NCBI RefSeq assembly: GCF_016428975.1
Contig: NZ_JAELTT010000004.1
Span: 1-64,000 of the forward strand
Reading direction: 5' to 3'
DNA length: 64,000 bases
From: Dyella sp. ASV21
Lineage (GTDB): Bacteria; Pseudomonadota; Gammaproteobacteria; Xanthomonadales; Rhodanobacteraceae
Shown: piece by piece, positions 29,039 to 37,377 of the stretch
How the letters are laid out: every line of letters starts with the position of its first letter
How positions within the stretch are numbered: position 1 is the stretch's first letter
Notes under the pieces: generated by a model
Told to the model about the DNA's origin: nothing
Seen by the model: the letters and a program-made list of their open reading frames with translations, nothing else
Database searches by the model: none
Made by a program: the position numbers and the translations under genes

Positions 29039-30466
29039 ATGTCACTCGTCATCAACACCAATATCTCGTCGCTGTCGGCGCAGAACAACCTGACCAAGTC
29101 GCAGAGCGCGCTGTCCAGCGCTACCCAGCGCCTGTCCTCGGGTCTGAAGATCAACAGTGCGGCCGACAATGCCGCCGGCTTTGCCATCTCGCAGCGCTAT
29201 ACCACGCAGATCGGTGGCCTCAAGCAGGCCAGCGCCAACGCGTCGGATGCGATCAACCTTGCCCAGACCGCGGGCTCCGCGCTGGATCAGGTCACCTCCA
29301 ACCTGCAGGCCATCCGCGACCTGGCCGTGCAGTCGGCCAACGGCACCTACACCGCCTCGGACCGCGCCTCGATCAACCAGGAAGTGCAGCAGCGCCTGGC
29401 GGAAATCACCCGCATCGCCAACCAGACCACGTTCAACGGTTCGAACGTGCTGAATGGCTCGCTGGGTACCAAGAGCTTCCAGATCGGCGCCGACGTGGGC
29501 CAGACCATCAGCGTGAACCTGAGCACCAACGTGAAGGCCAGCGCGATGGGCCAGGTGGCTTCGGTGTCCACCGGTTCGCTGAACCTCAGCGGCGTTACCA
29601 CCGGCACCGCCGCCCCGGCCTCCACCGATTTCTCGACGACCTCGGCGACGTTCACGGTCGACGGCAAGACCGTCAAGCTCGACCAGGCCTACACCGACAA
29701 GACCGCCATGGCCAAGGCGGTGCAGTCGCAGCTGGACGGCGCCGCACCGAATACCTACTCGGTCGGTTTCGACGCCACCACCGGTGGCCTGCAGATCACC
29801 AACAAGGCGGTCGGTTCGTCTGCGCCGGTCGTGGCAGGCGTTGCCGCTGACCTTACCGCTGCGTTCGGCGGCACCCCGACCACCTCGGATCTGTCGAGCA
29901 CCAACCTGTCGATCAATGGCAAGTCGGTGAGCCTGGCGGGCGTGAAGAGCATGCAGGACGTGTCCGACGCCATCAACGCGGCCGGCATCACCGGTGTCAC
30001 CGCGGCGGTCAACGGCAATGGCGATGGTGTCAATTTCTACTCCAATGGTGCGCTGAGCATCGATGACACCAGCGGCAAGATCATTGGCACCAATGCCACC
30101 GATGGCAACACGGGCAAGACCTATGTGCAGGGCACGGCAGCCCAGGCCGATGGCAACCTCGCCAACGGCAACGTGAACTCGGTGGATTCGGCCAACGACC
30201 TGATCTCCCGTATCGACGTGGCGCTGCAGACGGTGAGCAATTTCGCCGCGCAGCTGGGCGCGGTGCAGAACCGTTTCCAGTCCACCATCTCCACGGTGGC
30301 GGCGCAGACCACCAACCTGCAGGCCTCGCAGTCGACCATTCAGGACGCGGACTTCGCGGCTGAAACGGCCAACCTGAGCAAGGCCCAGGTGCTGCAGCAG
30401 GCGGGTATCTCGGTGCTGGCCCAGGCCAACTCCAACCCGCAACAGGTGCTCAAGCTCCTGCAGTAA
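29039..30466 (+). CDS. fliC: Flagellin, copy 1
   Basis: Filament subunit, 475 aa, secreted through the flagellar export apparatus. The D0/D1 N-terminus is canonical (SLVINTNISSLSAQNNLTKSQ, RLSSGLKINSAADNAAGFAI, 'SALDQVTSNLQAIRDLAVQSANGTYTASDRASIN'). The C-terminal D1/D0 helices end in VLAQANSNPQQVLKLLQ. The central 200 residues are surface-exposed D2/D3-like sequence, different from copies 2 and 3. The C-terminal 100 codons are almost identical to the other two copies at the DNA level. GCAGGAGAC is the ribosome binding site. Confidence 0.97.
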   Translation: MSLVINTNISSLSAQNNLTKSQSALSSATQRLSSGLKINSAADNAAGFAISQRYTTQIGGLKQASANASDAINLAQTAGSALDQVTSNLQAIRDLAVQSANGTYTASDRASINQEVQQRLAEITRIANQTTFNGSNVLNGSLGTKSFQIGADVGQTISVNLSTNVKASAMGQVASVSTGSLNLSGVTTGTAAPASTDFSTTSATFTVDGKTVKLDQAYTDKTAMAKAVQSQLDGAAPNTYSVGFDATTGGLQITNKAVGSSAPVVAGVAADLTAAFGGTPTTSDLSSTNLSINGKSVSLAGVKSMQDVSDAINAAGITGVTAAVNGNGDGVNFYSNGALSIDDTSGKIIGTNATDGNTGKTYVQGTAAQADGNLANGNVNSVDSANDLISRIDVALQTVSNFAAQLGAVQNRFQSTISTVAAQTTNLQASQSTIQDADFAAETANLSKAQVLQQAGISVLAQANSNPQQVLKLLQ

Positions 30467-30477
30467 CAGGTAAAAGG

Positions 30478-30507
30478 CATGCCACGGCCCGCTAGGGCCG
30501 TGGCATG
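30478..30507. terminator. Hairpin after flagellin gene 1
   Basis: Perfect 13-bp stem CATGCCACGGCCC/GGGCCGTGGCATG with a GCTA loop, 12 bases after the stop codon. There is no T-tract. Confidence 0.7.
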
Positions 30508-30621
30508 ACACATCGCCCGGAGCGTGCGCCTCGTAACGAGCCCACGGAGGGCGTACATCTCGAAATGAACGCAAGAACACACGATCAGGGATGATCGGGT
30601 GATTTACTGCTGCGTGATGTC

Positions 30622-30648
30622 TCAAGTATTGCCTCGGCGAGTCGACAT
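30622..30648 (+). promoter_or_regulatory. Sigma-28 (FliA) promoter of flagellin gene 2
   Basis: TCAAG, 14 bases, GTCGACAT, followed by TTTTCGAGGC as in the other flagellin leaders. The -10 is weaker than those of copies 1 and 3 (GTCGA for GCCGA). Confidence 0.65.
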
Positions 30649-30753
30649 GCTTTTCGAGGCAGGCCGTATTTCTTGCGAGAACGGGCCGCCGGCAGGAGCA
30701 GAGCTAATCAGCCGGCTATCCGCTACCGGCTACCGGTTTCGCAGGAGACATCC

Positions 30754-32190
30754 ATGTCACTCGTTATCAATTCCAACATCTCGTCGCTGATGGCGCAGAA
30801 CAACCTGACCAAGTCGCAGAGCGCCTTGTCGCAGGCCACCGAGCGTCTTTCTTCGGGTCTGAAGATCAACAGCGCGGCCGACAACGCCGCCGGCTTCGCC
30901 ATCTCCCAGCGCTACACCACGCAGATCGGTGGCCTGAATCAGGCCAGCGCCAATGCATCGGATGCGATCAACCTTGCCCAGACCGCGGGCTCCGCGCTGG
31001 ATCAGGTCACCTCCAACCTGCAGGCCATCCGTGACCTGGCCGTGCAGTCGGCCAACGGCACCTACACCGCCTCGGACCGCGCCTCCATCAACCAGGAAGT
31101 GCAGCAGCGCCTGGCGGAAATCACCCGCATCGCCAACCAGACCACGTTCAACGGTTCGAACGTGCTGAATGGCTCGCTGGGTACCAAGAGCTTCCAGATC
31201 GGTGCGGAAGTGGGCCAGACCATCAGCGTGAACCTGAGCACCGACGTGAAGGCCAGCGCGATGGGCCAGGTGGCCGAAGTGTCCACGGGCGCCATCAACC
31301 TGGGTGGTACGGCCACCGGCACGGCCGCTGCCGCCAGTTTCAACTTCACCGCGGGCAACGCTGGCGTGCAGACCTTCACGGTCGACGGCAACGCCGTCAC
31401 CCTGAACAGCAATGTCACCAACGAAGCGGGCCTTGCGTCGGCGGTGCAGAGTCAGTTGAACTCGGCATCGGCCGGCACCTATACGGTCAGCGTCAACAGC
31501 ACCACCGGTGGTCTGGAAATCGCCAACAACACCGTCGGCTCGGCCGCTCCGGTGGTGGCGGGTGCGGCAGCCGATCTGACCGCCGTGTTCGGCGGCACGC
31601 CGACCACCTCCACGGTGGCCAACGAAGGTCTGTCGATCAATGGCACCACGGTGTCGCTGAGCGGCGCGCAAAGCATGCAGGACGTGTCCGACGCCATCAA
31701 CGCGGCCGGTATCACGGGCGTCACCGCGGCGGTGAACGGCAACGGTAACGGTATCAATTTCTACTCCAGCGGCGCGCTGAGCGTCACCGATACCGGCGGC
31801 AACGTGATCGGCGCCAATGCCACCAACGCCAACACCGGTGCCGCCTATACCTCGGGCAGCTCGGCTTCGGCGTCTGGCTCGCTGGCCAACGGCAACGTGA
31901 ACTCGGTGGATTCGGCCAACGACCTGATCTCCCGTATCGACGTGGCGCTGCAGACGGTGAGCAACTTCGCCGCGCAGCTGGGCGCGGTGCAGAACCGCTT
32001 CCAGTCCACCATTTCCACGGTGGCGGCGCAGACCACCAACCTGCAGGCCTCGCAGTCGACCATTCAGGACGCGGACTTCGCGGCTGAAACGGCCAACCTG
32101 AGCAAGGCCCAGGTGCTGCAGCAGGCGGGTATCTCGGTGCTGGCCCAGGCCAACTCCAACCCGCAACAGGTGCTCAAGCTCCTGCAGTAA
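30754..32190 (+). CDS. fliC: Flagellin, copy 2
   Basis: A 478-aa flagellin with the same conserved ends as copy 1 (SLVINSNISSLMAQNNLTKS at the N-terminus, 'NPQQVLKLLQ' at the C-terminus). Its middle region is more like copy 3 than copy 1, for example 'SINGTTVSLSGAQSMQDVSDAINAAGITGVTAAVNGNG'. I chose the ATG at 30754, with GCAGGAGAC upstream; an in-frame ATG at 30673 would add 27 residues ahead of the flagellin D0 start and is rejected. It has its own promoter and terminator, so it is an independent transcription unit. Confidence 0.97.
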   Translation: MSLVINSNISSLMAQNNLTKSQSALSQATERLSSGLKINSAADNAAGFAISQRYTTQIGGLNQASANASDAINLAQTAGSALDQVTSNLQAIRDLAVQSANGTYTASDRASINQEVQQRLAEITRIANQTTFNGSNVLNGSLGTKSFQIGAEVGQTISVNLSTDVKASAMGQVAEVSTGAINLGGTATGTAAAASFNFTAGNAGVQTFTVDGNAVTLNSNVTNEAGLASAVQSQLNSASAGTYTVSVNSTTGGLEIANNTVGSAAPVVAGAAADLTAVFGGTPTTSTVANEGLSINGTTVSLSGAQSMQDVSDAINAAGITGVTAAVNGNGNGINFYSSGALSVTDTGGNVIGANATNANTGAAYTSGSSASASGSLANGNVNSVDSANDLISRIDVALQTVSNFAAQLGAVQNRFQSTISTVAAQTTNLQASQSTIQDADFAAETANLSKAQVLQQAGISVLAQANSNPQQVLKLLQ

Positions 32191-32252
32191 CGCGCTGCCT
32201 TGCGCAAGATCGTGACGCTTATCCGTCGCGGTTTCGCCGGGGAAATGACGGA

Positions 32253-32285
32253 ACGGGCGGGGCCTTGGCCCCGCCCGTTTTTGTT
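32253..32285 (+). terminator. Strong rho-independent terminator after flagellin gene 2
   Basis: A 12-bp G+C stem ACGGGCGGGGCC/GGCCCCGCCCGT around a TT turn, followed by TTTTTGTT. Apart from this and the next promoter, the 304-base gap before copy 3 shows nothing else. Confidence 0.92.
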
Positions 32286-32365
32286 GGGACCGTGGTTAGC
32301 GTGGCGCATGGCATCGCGCACATGCTCGAAAGGTGAGCTGCGTCACGAAGATGGTGCTTATTCGC

Positions 32366-32392
32366 TCAAGTAAAGCCCCGGCAGGCCGAAAA
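32366..32392 (+). promoter_or_regulatory. Sigma-28 (FliA) promoter of flagellin gene 3
   Basis: TCAAG, 14 bases, GCCGAAAA, then TCTTCGAGGC. The spacing and the downstream block match the promoters of copies 1 and 2. Confidence 0.75.
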
Positions 32393-32494
32393 GCTCTTCG
32401 AGGCGGATGGCATCCAGACGAATCCTTGCCGCCGGTATTTACAGAGCCAACGCCGGTTACTGCAAAGCGGTCATCGGATTCGTAGGAGACTTCC

Positions 32495-33934
32495 ATGTCA
32501 CTCGTCATCAATAGCAATATCTCGTCCCTGATGGCTCAGAACAATCTGAGCAAGTCGCAGAGCGCCTTGTCGCAGGCCACCGAGCGCCTTTCTTCGGGTC
32601 TGAAGATCAACAGCGCGGCCGACAACGCCGCCGGCTTCGCCATCTCCCAGCGCTACACCACGCAGATCGGTGGCCTGAACCAGGCCAGTGCCAATGCATC
32701 GGACGCGATCAACCTTGCCCAGACCGCGGGCTCCGCGCTGGATCAGGTCACCTCCAACCTGCAGGCCATCCGCGACTTGGCCGTGCAGTCGGCCAACGGC
32801 ACCTACACCGCCTCGGACCGCGCCTCGATCAACCAGGAAGTGCAGCAGCGCCTGGCGGAAATCACCCGCATCGCCAACCAGACCACGTTCAACGGTTCGA
32901 ACGTGCTGAACGGCTCGCTGGGTACCAAGAGCTTCCAGGTCGGCGCTGACGTTGGCCAGACCATCAGCGTGAACCTGAGCACCGACGTGAAGGCCAGCGC
33001 CATGGGCCAGGTAGCCGAAGTGTCCTCCGGCGCCCTGGTGCTGGGCGGTACCGCCACCGGCACGGCCGCTGCCGCCAGCTTCAACTTCTCCGGTGCCAAT
33101 GCCGAGACGTTCTCGGTGGATGGCAATACCGTCACCCTCAACAGCAACGTCACCAACGAAGCGGGTCTCGCGTCGGCGGTGCAGAGCCAGTTGAATGCCG
33201 CGTCGCCGGGCACCTATACCGTCAGCGTGAACAGCGGCACCGGCGGCCTGGAAATCGCCAACAACTCGGTGGGTGGTGCGGCACCGGCCATCACCGGCGC
33301 GGCGGCGGGCCTGACCGCGGTGTTCGGCGGCACGCCGACCACGGCGGCCGCCCCGAACCTGTCTTCGGAAGGTCTGTCGATCAATGGCACCGCAGTATCG
33401 CTGAGCGGTGCGCAGAGCATGCAGGACATCTCCGACGCCATCAACGCGGCCGGCATCACCGGCGTCACCGCGGCAGTGAACGGCAACGGCAACGGCATCA
33501 ACTTCTACTCCAGCGGTGCGCTGACCATCGCCGATACCGGCGGCAATATGATCGGTGCCAACGCCACCAACGGCAACACCGGCGCCGCCTATACCGCAGG
33601 CAGCTCGGTGTCGGCGTCTGGCTCGCTGGCCAACGGCAACGTGAACTCGGTGGATTCGGCCAACGACCTGATCTCCCGTATCGACGTGGCCCTGCAGTCG
33701 GTGAGCAATTTCGCCGCGCAGCTGGGCGCGGTGCAGAACCGTTTCCAGTCCACCATCTCCACGGTGGCGGCGCAGACCACCAACCTGCAGGCCTCGCAGT
33801 CGACCATTCAGGACGCGGACTTCGCGGCCGAAACGGCCAACCTGAGCAAGGCCCAGGTGCTGCAGCAGGCGGGTATCTCGGTGCTGGCCCAGGCCAACTC
33901 CAACCCGCAACAGGTGCTCAAGCTCCTGCAGTAA
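32495..33934 (+). CDS. fliC: Flagellin, copy 3
   Basis: A 479-aa flagellin. The N-terminal 170 residues and C-terminal 100 residues are nearly the same as in copies 1 and 2. The centre resembles copy 2, with small insertions (for example 'TTAAAPNLSSEGLSINGTAVSL'). The upstream GTAGGAGAC is the ribosome binding site. Three flagellins side by side suggest a multi-flagellin filament or a store of variants for recombination. Confidence 0.97.
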   Translation: MSLVINSNISSLMAQNNLSKSQSALSQATERLSSGLKINSAADNAAGFAISQRYTTQIGGLNQASANASDAINLAQTAGSALDQVTSNLQAIRDLAVQSANGTYTASDRASINQEVQQRLAEITRIANQTTFNGSNVLNGSLGTKSFQVGADVGQTISVNLSTDVKASAMGQVAEVSSGALVLGGTATGTAAAASFNFSGANAETFSVDGNTVTLNSNVTNEAGLASAVQSQLNAASPGTYTVSVNSGTGGLEIANNSVGGAAPAITGAAAGLTAVFGGTPTTAAAPNLSSEGLSINGTAVSLSGAQSMQDISDAINAAGITGVTAAVNGNGNGINFYSSGALTIADTGGNMIGANATNGNTGAAYTAGSSVSASGSLANGNVNSVDSANDLISRIDVALQSVSNFAAQLGAVQNRFQSTISTVAAQTTNLQASQSTIQDADFAAETANLSKAQVLQQAGISVLAQANSNPQQVLKLLQ

Positions 33935-33990
33935 CAGGCGACGACCCGGCCGTGATGCGTGTGCATTGCGGCCTTCGTTGCGTGCATAGG

Positions 33991-34018
33991 GGCAGGCGGC
34001 GTTTCGGCGTCGCCTGCC
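33991..34018. terminator. Hairpin after flagellin gene 3
   Basis: GGCAGGCG and CGCCTGCC arms (8 bp) with inner partial pairing, 56 bases after the stop. There is no T-tract; it may separate the flagellin unit from the fliD operon. Confidence 0.5.
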
Positions 34019-34032
34019 ATGAGCGAGGCCGC

Positions 34033-34048
34033 TGGCAAAGTCTTTGCA
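34033..34048 (+). promoter_or_regulatory. Sigma-54 promoter of the fliD-fliS-fliT operon
   Basis: TGGCAAAGTCTTTGCA has GG and GC ten bases apart and retains TTGCA at -12. It lies 77 bases upstream of the fliD ATG. Confidence 0.75.
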
Positions 34049-34124
34049 TGACGAAGGCTTTGCCAGGGACTCGGACCCGGCGAAAGCCCGTCGGGACCAA
34101 CGAAAAACTCTACAAGGCCGTGCC

Positions 34125-35648
34125 ATGACCACCACCAGTGCCACCTCCAGCAACAGCCTCAGTTCGCTGCTGAGCTCGCTCACGGGTAACACCGCTACGG
34201 GTTCGAACAGCTCATCGAGCAGCTCATCGAGCGGCTCCTCGAGCAGTTCTTCCAGTTCCTCGACGGGGTCGTCGAGCAGCACGAGTGGCCTGATCAGCTC
34301 ACTGGGCATTGGCTCGGGCCTGAACGTGACCTCGATCGTAACGGCGCTGGTCAATGCGCGCAGCGCCGCTCCGCAGCAGCAAATCACCACGCAGACCAAC
34401 CAGATCAATGCCACGCTGGGAGGCCTCAGCAGCCTGAACCAGGCGCTGACCCAGTTGCAGAGCGCGCTCACCACGCTCACCACCGCCAGCACCTATGCCA
34501 GCTACAACGCCACGCTCACCCAGCTCAACGGAACCAACAGCATCGGTACGGCCACCACCATGGCCAGCGCGCAGCCGGGTAACTACACGGTAGCGGTGTC
34601 GCAGCTCGCCACGGCGCAGCAGCGCGCCAGTGCGGCCGTCAGTTCCACGGCGGCCGTTGGCGCCGGAACTTTGACGATCGGCGTCGGTGCCAATTCGATG
34701 AACATCACGGTGTCGGCGACCAACACGCTGTCGGACATCGCGGCAGCCATCAATAGTTCCTCGTCCAACCCGGGCGTCACGGCCACCATCATCAACGGCA
34801 CCAATGGTCAGCAGTTGATGCTGAGCTCGAGCAAAACCGGCGTTTCCAACGGTTTCACCATCAGCGCGTCAGGTTCCAGCAGCGCGGGCCTGCAATCGTT
34901 GGCGACCGGACTCAATACGCCCGGCAGCAACGAAGCGGTGGACGCCAAGCTCACCATCAACGGCATCGCGGTAAGCAGCCCCACCAATACCGTGACCGGC
35001 GCGATGGATGGCGTCACCCTCAATCTCACCTCTACCGGCACCAACGCGCTCAGCGTGGCACAGAACCCGGCCACGGCGCAGACGGCGATCCAGTCGTTCG
35101 TGACGGCTTACAACAGCTATGTGAGCACCGTATCGTCGCTTTCCAGCTACAACCAGAGCAGTGGCACCGCCGGCGTATTGCTGGGCGATGCCACGCTCAC
35201 CTCGGTCAACAACCAGATCAACTCGGTGCTTAGCGGGGCGGTGAAGGGCAATGCCATTGGCACGCTGGCCATGCTGGGCATCACACGCCAGGCCGACGGC
35301 ACGCTGAGCGTTGATTCCACCAAGCTCAACAACGGCCTCAATTCCAACATGAATGCGGTGCAGAACCTGTTCATGGGCGCCAATGGCTATGCGACCAAGC
35401 TCAACGCCACGGTAAACACCTTCACCTCCACGGGCGGCATCATTGCCACGCGTACCACCAACCTCAACAACCAGCTGACCCAGTTGGGCCAGCAGCAGAC
35501 CGCACTCAACAGTCGCATGGCGGTCTATCAGTCGCAGCTGCAGCAACAGTACACCGCGCTGGATACCTTGATGTCCACGCTCAATAACACCAGTACCTAC
35601 CTCACCACGGCGCTGGCGCAGCTGACCAATTCGAACTCCAAGAATTGA
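34125..35648 (+). CDS. fliD: Flagellar filament cap protein FliD (HAP2) with a poly-serine N-terminal extension
   Basis: FliD caps the filament tip and folds incoming flagellin. The 507-aa product has the FliD_N start at about residue 55 ('GLISSLGIGSGLNVTSIVTALVNARSAAPQQQI'), with 'LTTASTYASYNATL' and 'TVAVSQLATAQ' after it, and the FliD_C helices near the end (GIIATRTTNLNNQLTQLGQQ, 'MAVYQSQLQQQYTALDTLMSTLNNTSTYL'). Unusually, residues 1-54 form an extra N-terminal segment, of which 27-54 is almost only Ser with a few Gly and Thr. The ATG at 34125 was chosen over one at 34044. It is followed by fliS and fliT. Confidence 0.95.
   Translation: MTTTSATSSNSLSSLLSSLTGNTATGSNSSSSSSSSGSSSSSSSSSTGSSSSTSGLISSLGIGSGLNVTSIVTALVNARSAAPQQQITTQTNQINATLGGLSSLNQALTQLQSALTTLTTASTYASYNATLTQLNGTNSIGTATTMASAQPGNYTVAVSQLATAQQRASAAVSSTAAVGAGTLTIGVGANSMNITVSATNTLSDIAAAINSSSSNPGVTATIINGTNGQQLMLSSSKTGVSNGFTISASGSSSAGLQSLATGLNTPGSNEAVDAKLTINGIAVSSPTNTVTGAMDGVTLNLTSTGTNALSVAQNPATAQTAIQSFVTAYNSYVSTVSSLSSYNQSSGTAGVLLGDATLTSVNNQINSVLSGAVKGNAIGTLAMLGITRQADGTLSVDSTKLNNGLNSNMNAVQNLFMGANGYATKLNATVNTFTSTGGIIATRTTNLNNQLTQLGQQQTALNSRMAVYQSQLQQQYTALDTLMSTLNNTSTYLTTALAQLTNSNSKN
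34203..34286 (+). repeat. Serine-codon simple-sequence tract in fliD
   Basis: About 84 bases made mostly of repeated TCG/AGC/TCA/TCC serine codons (tcgagcagctcatcgagc-like units), encoding FliD residues 27-54. The imperfect repeats could change in length by slippage or recombination without shifting the frame. Confidence 0.75.
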
Positions 35649-35663
35649 TCGTAGGAGAGCCGG

Positions 35664-36098
35664 ATGAGCTACGGATACATGAGTAACGCCAGCGCGATCT
35701 ACCAGGACACCAGTGCGCGTGGCAGTGTGGAAGGCGCCGATCGCCACCAGTTGACCGGGATGCTTTACGACGGTGTGATCGATCGCATCAATCAGGCCCG
35801 TGGTGCGATGCGCCGCGGCGACATTCCTGCCAAGGGCACCCATTTCGCGCGCGCGTTCGGCATCCTTGCCGAGCTGCGCATCAGCCTGGATCATGACACC
35901 GGCGGCAAACTGGCGGCGCGGCTGGATGGCCTGTACGGCTATAGCGAGCGCCGCCTGTTGCAGGCGCAGCTCAACGACGATGAGGCGGCCATGGACGAAG
36001 TGATCCGTCTGCTAACCCCCATCCGAGACGCCTGGCGTCAAATCCGCGACACCTATCTGGCGTCGCAGCCGGCCCGCTCCGCCGACGCGGCGGCCTGA
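35664..36098 (+). CDS. fliS: Flagellin export chaperone FliS
   Basis: FliS binds the C-terminal D0 helix of flagellin in the cytosol and prevents premature polymerisation. The 144-aa all-helical protein has the family motif 'HQLTGMLYDGVIDRINQARGAMRRGDIPAKGTHFARAFGILAELRISLD' and a C-terminal Ala-rich tail. It is 15 bases after fliD with a GTAGGAGA ribosome binding site. Confidence 0.95.
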   Translation: MSYGYMSNASAIYQDTSARGSVEGADRHQLTGMLYDGVIDRINQARGAMRRGDIPAKGTHFARAFGILAELRISLDHDTGGKLAARLDGLYGYSERRLLQAQLNDDEAAMDEVIRLLTPIRDAWRQIRDTYLASQPARSADAAA

Positions 36099-36105
36099 GG
36101 CTCTG

Positions 36106-36393
36106 GTGACCCACGTGCACGTTGTTCTTGAAGCCAGTGAGCGGATGCTGTGTTCGGCCAAGTCCGGCGACTGGAGCGAAGTATCGCAGCACGCTGCCGA
36201 GCGCGATCGCCTGCTGCACTCCCTGCCGGTGCAGGATCCTTCCATGCGCGAACTGCTGACGGCCTTGCAGGCGCATAACGAGCAAGTCATCGCCCTCGTG
36301 ACCCAGGCCCGTGAGGAAGCCGGCGCCGCCATGGAACAGCACCACCGGACGCACCGGGCGTTGACCACCTACCTGGACGCGGCGGCCGAGTGA
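36106..36393 (+). CDS. fliT: FliT-like export chaperone
   Basis: A 95-aa helical protein directly after fliS, starting with a GTG at 36106. Size, position and composition fit FliT, the chaperone of FliD, but sequence conservation in this family is low. Visible features are an amphipathic N-terminal helix (VVLEASERMLCSAKSGDWSEV) with the 'A..GDW..V....ERD.L...L' pattern typical of FliT. Assignment relies on context plus that pattern. Confidence 0.75.
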   Translation: MTHVHVVLEASERMLCSAKSGDWSEVSQHAAERDRLLHSLPVQDPSMRELLTALQAHNEQVIALVTQAREEAGAAMEQHHRTHRALTTYLDAAAE

Positions 36394-36485
36394 TTCGGGC
36401 GCGGCGACGCGCAGGGCGCCGGCGCGCATAATCCCCTCCGCTCCGACTATACGCGCGGCCCGTCCGCTGACCCGACGAGGGCATT

Positions 36486-37043
36486 ATGCAAAGCGACACC
36501 TGGCAAGCTTTTAACGATCATGTGATGTACGAGGATGCGCTGCACGTAGCCTGCGTGGCGCAGCCGCAGCCGTTGGCCGATCTGGAGCTGCTGGCGTTGC
36601 GCGAGCGCAATCTCAGTGTGCTGAGCACGCTCGCTACGTTTGCGGAACGTCGCAGTGAACCGACGGATGAGGACAATCCGGCGGCCATCGAACTGCAGCG
36701 CCTGGACAGCAAGCTCAACGTGCTGATGGCCATGCTCGATCAGCTGCTTCGTCGCAACGTGGAGCTGCCGCCGCGCCATTCGGTGTGCTTCAACGCGGTG
36801 GGGGCGGTGTTGCCACGGGTGATCTGGCCCGAGGGCAGTGATTTCGCCGTGGTGCATTTGCATATCGACGGTTGTCTGGCGCTTCCACTCGAGCTTCCGG
36901 CACGACTCCTGCAAGAACGTGATAAGGATCACGTTTTCGTTGCGTTCGAAACGATGGACGAAGTGACGCGTGACGCGCTTGAGCGCCTCGTATTCCGACA
37001 TCACCGACGCAAAGTGGCAGGTCGTCGCCTCGCGGCCGGTTAG
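36486..37043 (+). CDS. PilZ-like protein without the canonical c-di-GMP motif
   Basis: A 185-aa cytosolic protein with a PilZ-type beta-barrel in its second half (VELPPRHSVCFNAVGAVLPR, then 'FAVVHLHIDGCLALPLELPARLL'). An N-terminal helical region with heptad-like spacing (LQRLDSKLNVLMAMLDQLLRR) could oligomerise. The RxxxR and D/NxSxxG motifs that bind c-di-GMP in ordinary PilZ domains are not evident. Noncanonical, coiled-coil-containing PilZ proteins of this kind occur in xanthomonads. Between fliT and fleQ, a role in flagellar control is likely, but its ligand is unknown. Confidence 0.7.
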   Translation: MQSDTWQAFNDHVMYEDALHVACVAQPQPLADLELLALRERNLSVLSTLATFAERRSEPTDEDNPAAIELQRLDSKLNVLMAMLDQLLRRNVELPPRHSVCFNAVGAVLPRVIWPEGSDFAVVHLHIDGCLALPLELPARLLQERDKDHVFVAFETMDEVTRDALERLVFRHHRRKVAGRRLAAG

Positions 37044-37377
37044 ACGTCTAATTTCAGTGGCGCCGGTTATGTGACTCGCATCACGCTACGAAAGGTTGGC
37101 ACGAAAGTTCTTTGACGCACATCTCGCCACGGTGCCGTTTTGGGTCACCTTCTTGCGATCCGGTAGACCCTTGAATTGTCCAATGAATTCAGCGCTCTAA
37201 GGCATCCCGTGACGTACGTTTCACGGAGCTTCCAGCCCAGGTGACGCGATGTGGCACGCAGGCTCGCCGTAAGGCGACGGAAAAGCGTGCCAAGCTGGCC
37301 TTCTTCTTGCTGAACACCCCCTGTAGCGGAGACGGATTGTCGACGCGAGCAACAAGTCAGGGTTCGGGGGTCCACAG
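37044..37377. other. Leader region upstream of fleQ
   Basis: These 334 bases hold no credible plus-strand gene. At 37096-37110 the sequence TTGGCACGAAAGTTC has a consensus -24 but CT instead of GC at -12. At 37295-37310 there is CTGGCC with TTGC at GG-N10-GC spacing. Either could be an RpoN promoter, but neither is convincing alone. Confidence 0.45.
37295..37310 (+). promoter_or_regulatory. Possible sigma-54 promoter of fleQ
   Basis: CTGGCCTTCTTCTTGC keeps the invariant GG and GC ten bases apart, and TTGC at -12, but has CC instead of CA after GG. It ends 67 bases before the fleQ ATG. In Pseudomonas fleQ is not RpoN-dependent, so this is a weak call. Confidence 0.4.

Noticed and set aside
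34203..34286. Repeats in fliD or flagellin genes as CRISPR-like arrays
   Set aside because: They are in-frame coding repeats without constant spacers or palindromic repeat units.
32498..34492. Very long minus-strand open frames opposite the flagellin genes (also 29042-30625 and 30757-32166)
   Set aside because: They are shadows of strongly G+C-biased plus-strand coding sequence, the translations are low-complexity Arg/Gly/His/Val-rich, and the plus-strand flagellins are certain.
37096..37110. TTGGCACGAAAGTTC as the fleQ sigma-54 promoter
   Set aside because: The -24 half is good but the invariant GC at -12 is CT; I mention it only in the leader description.
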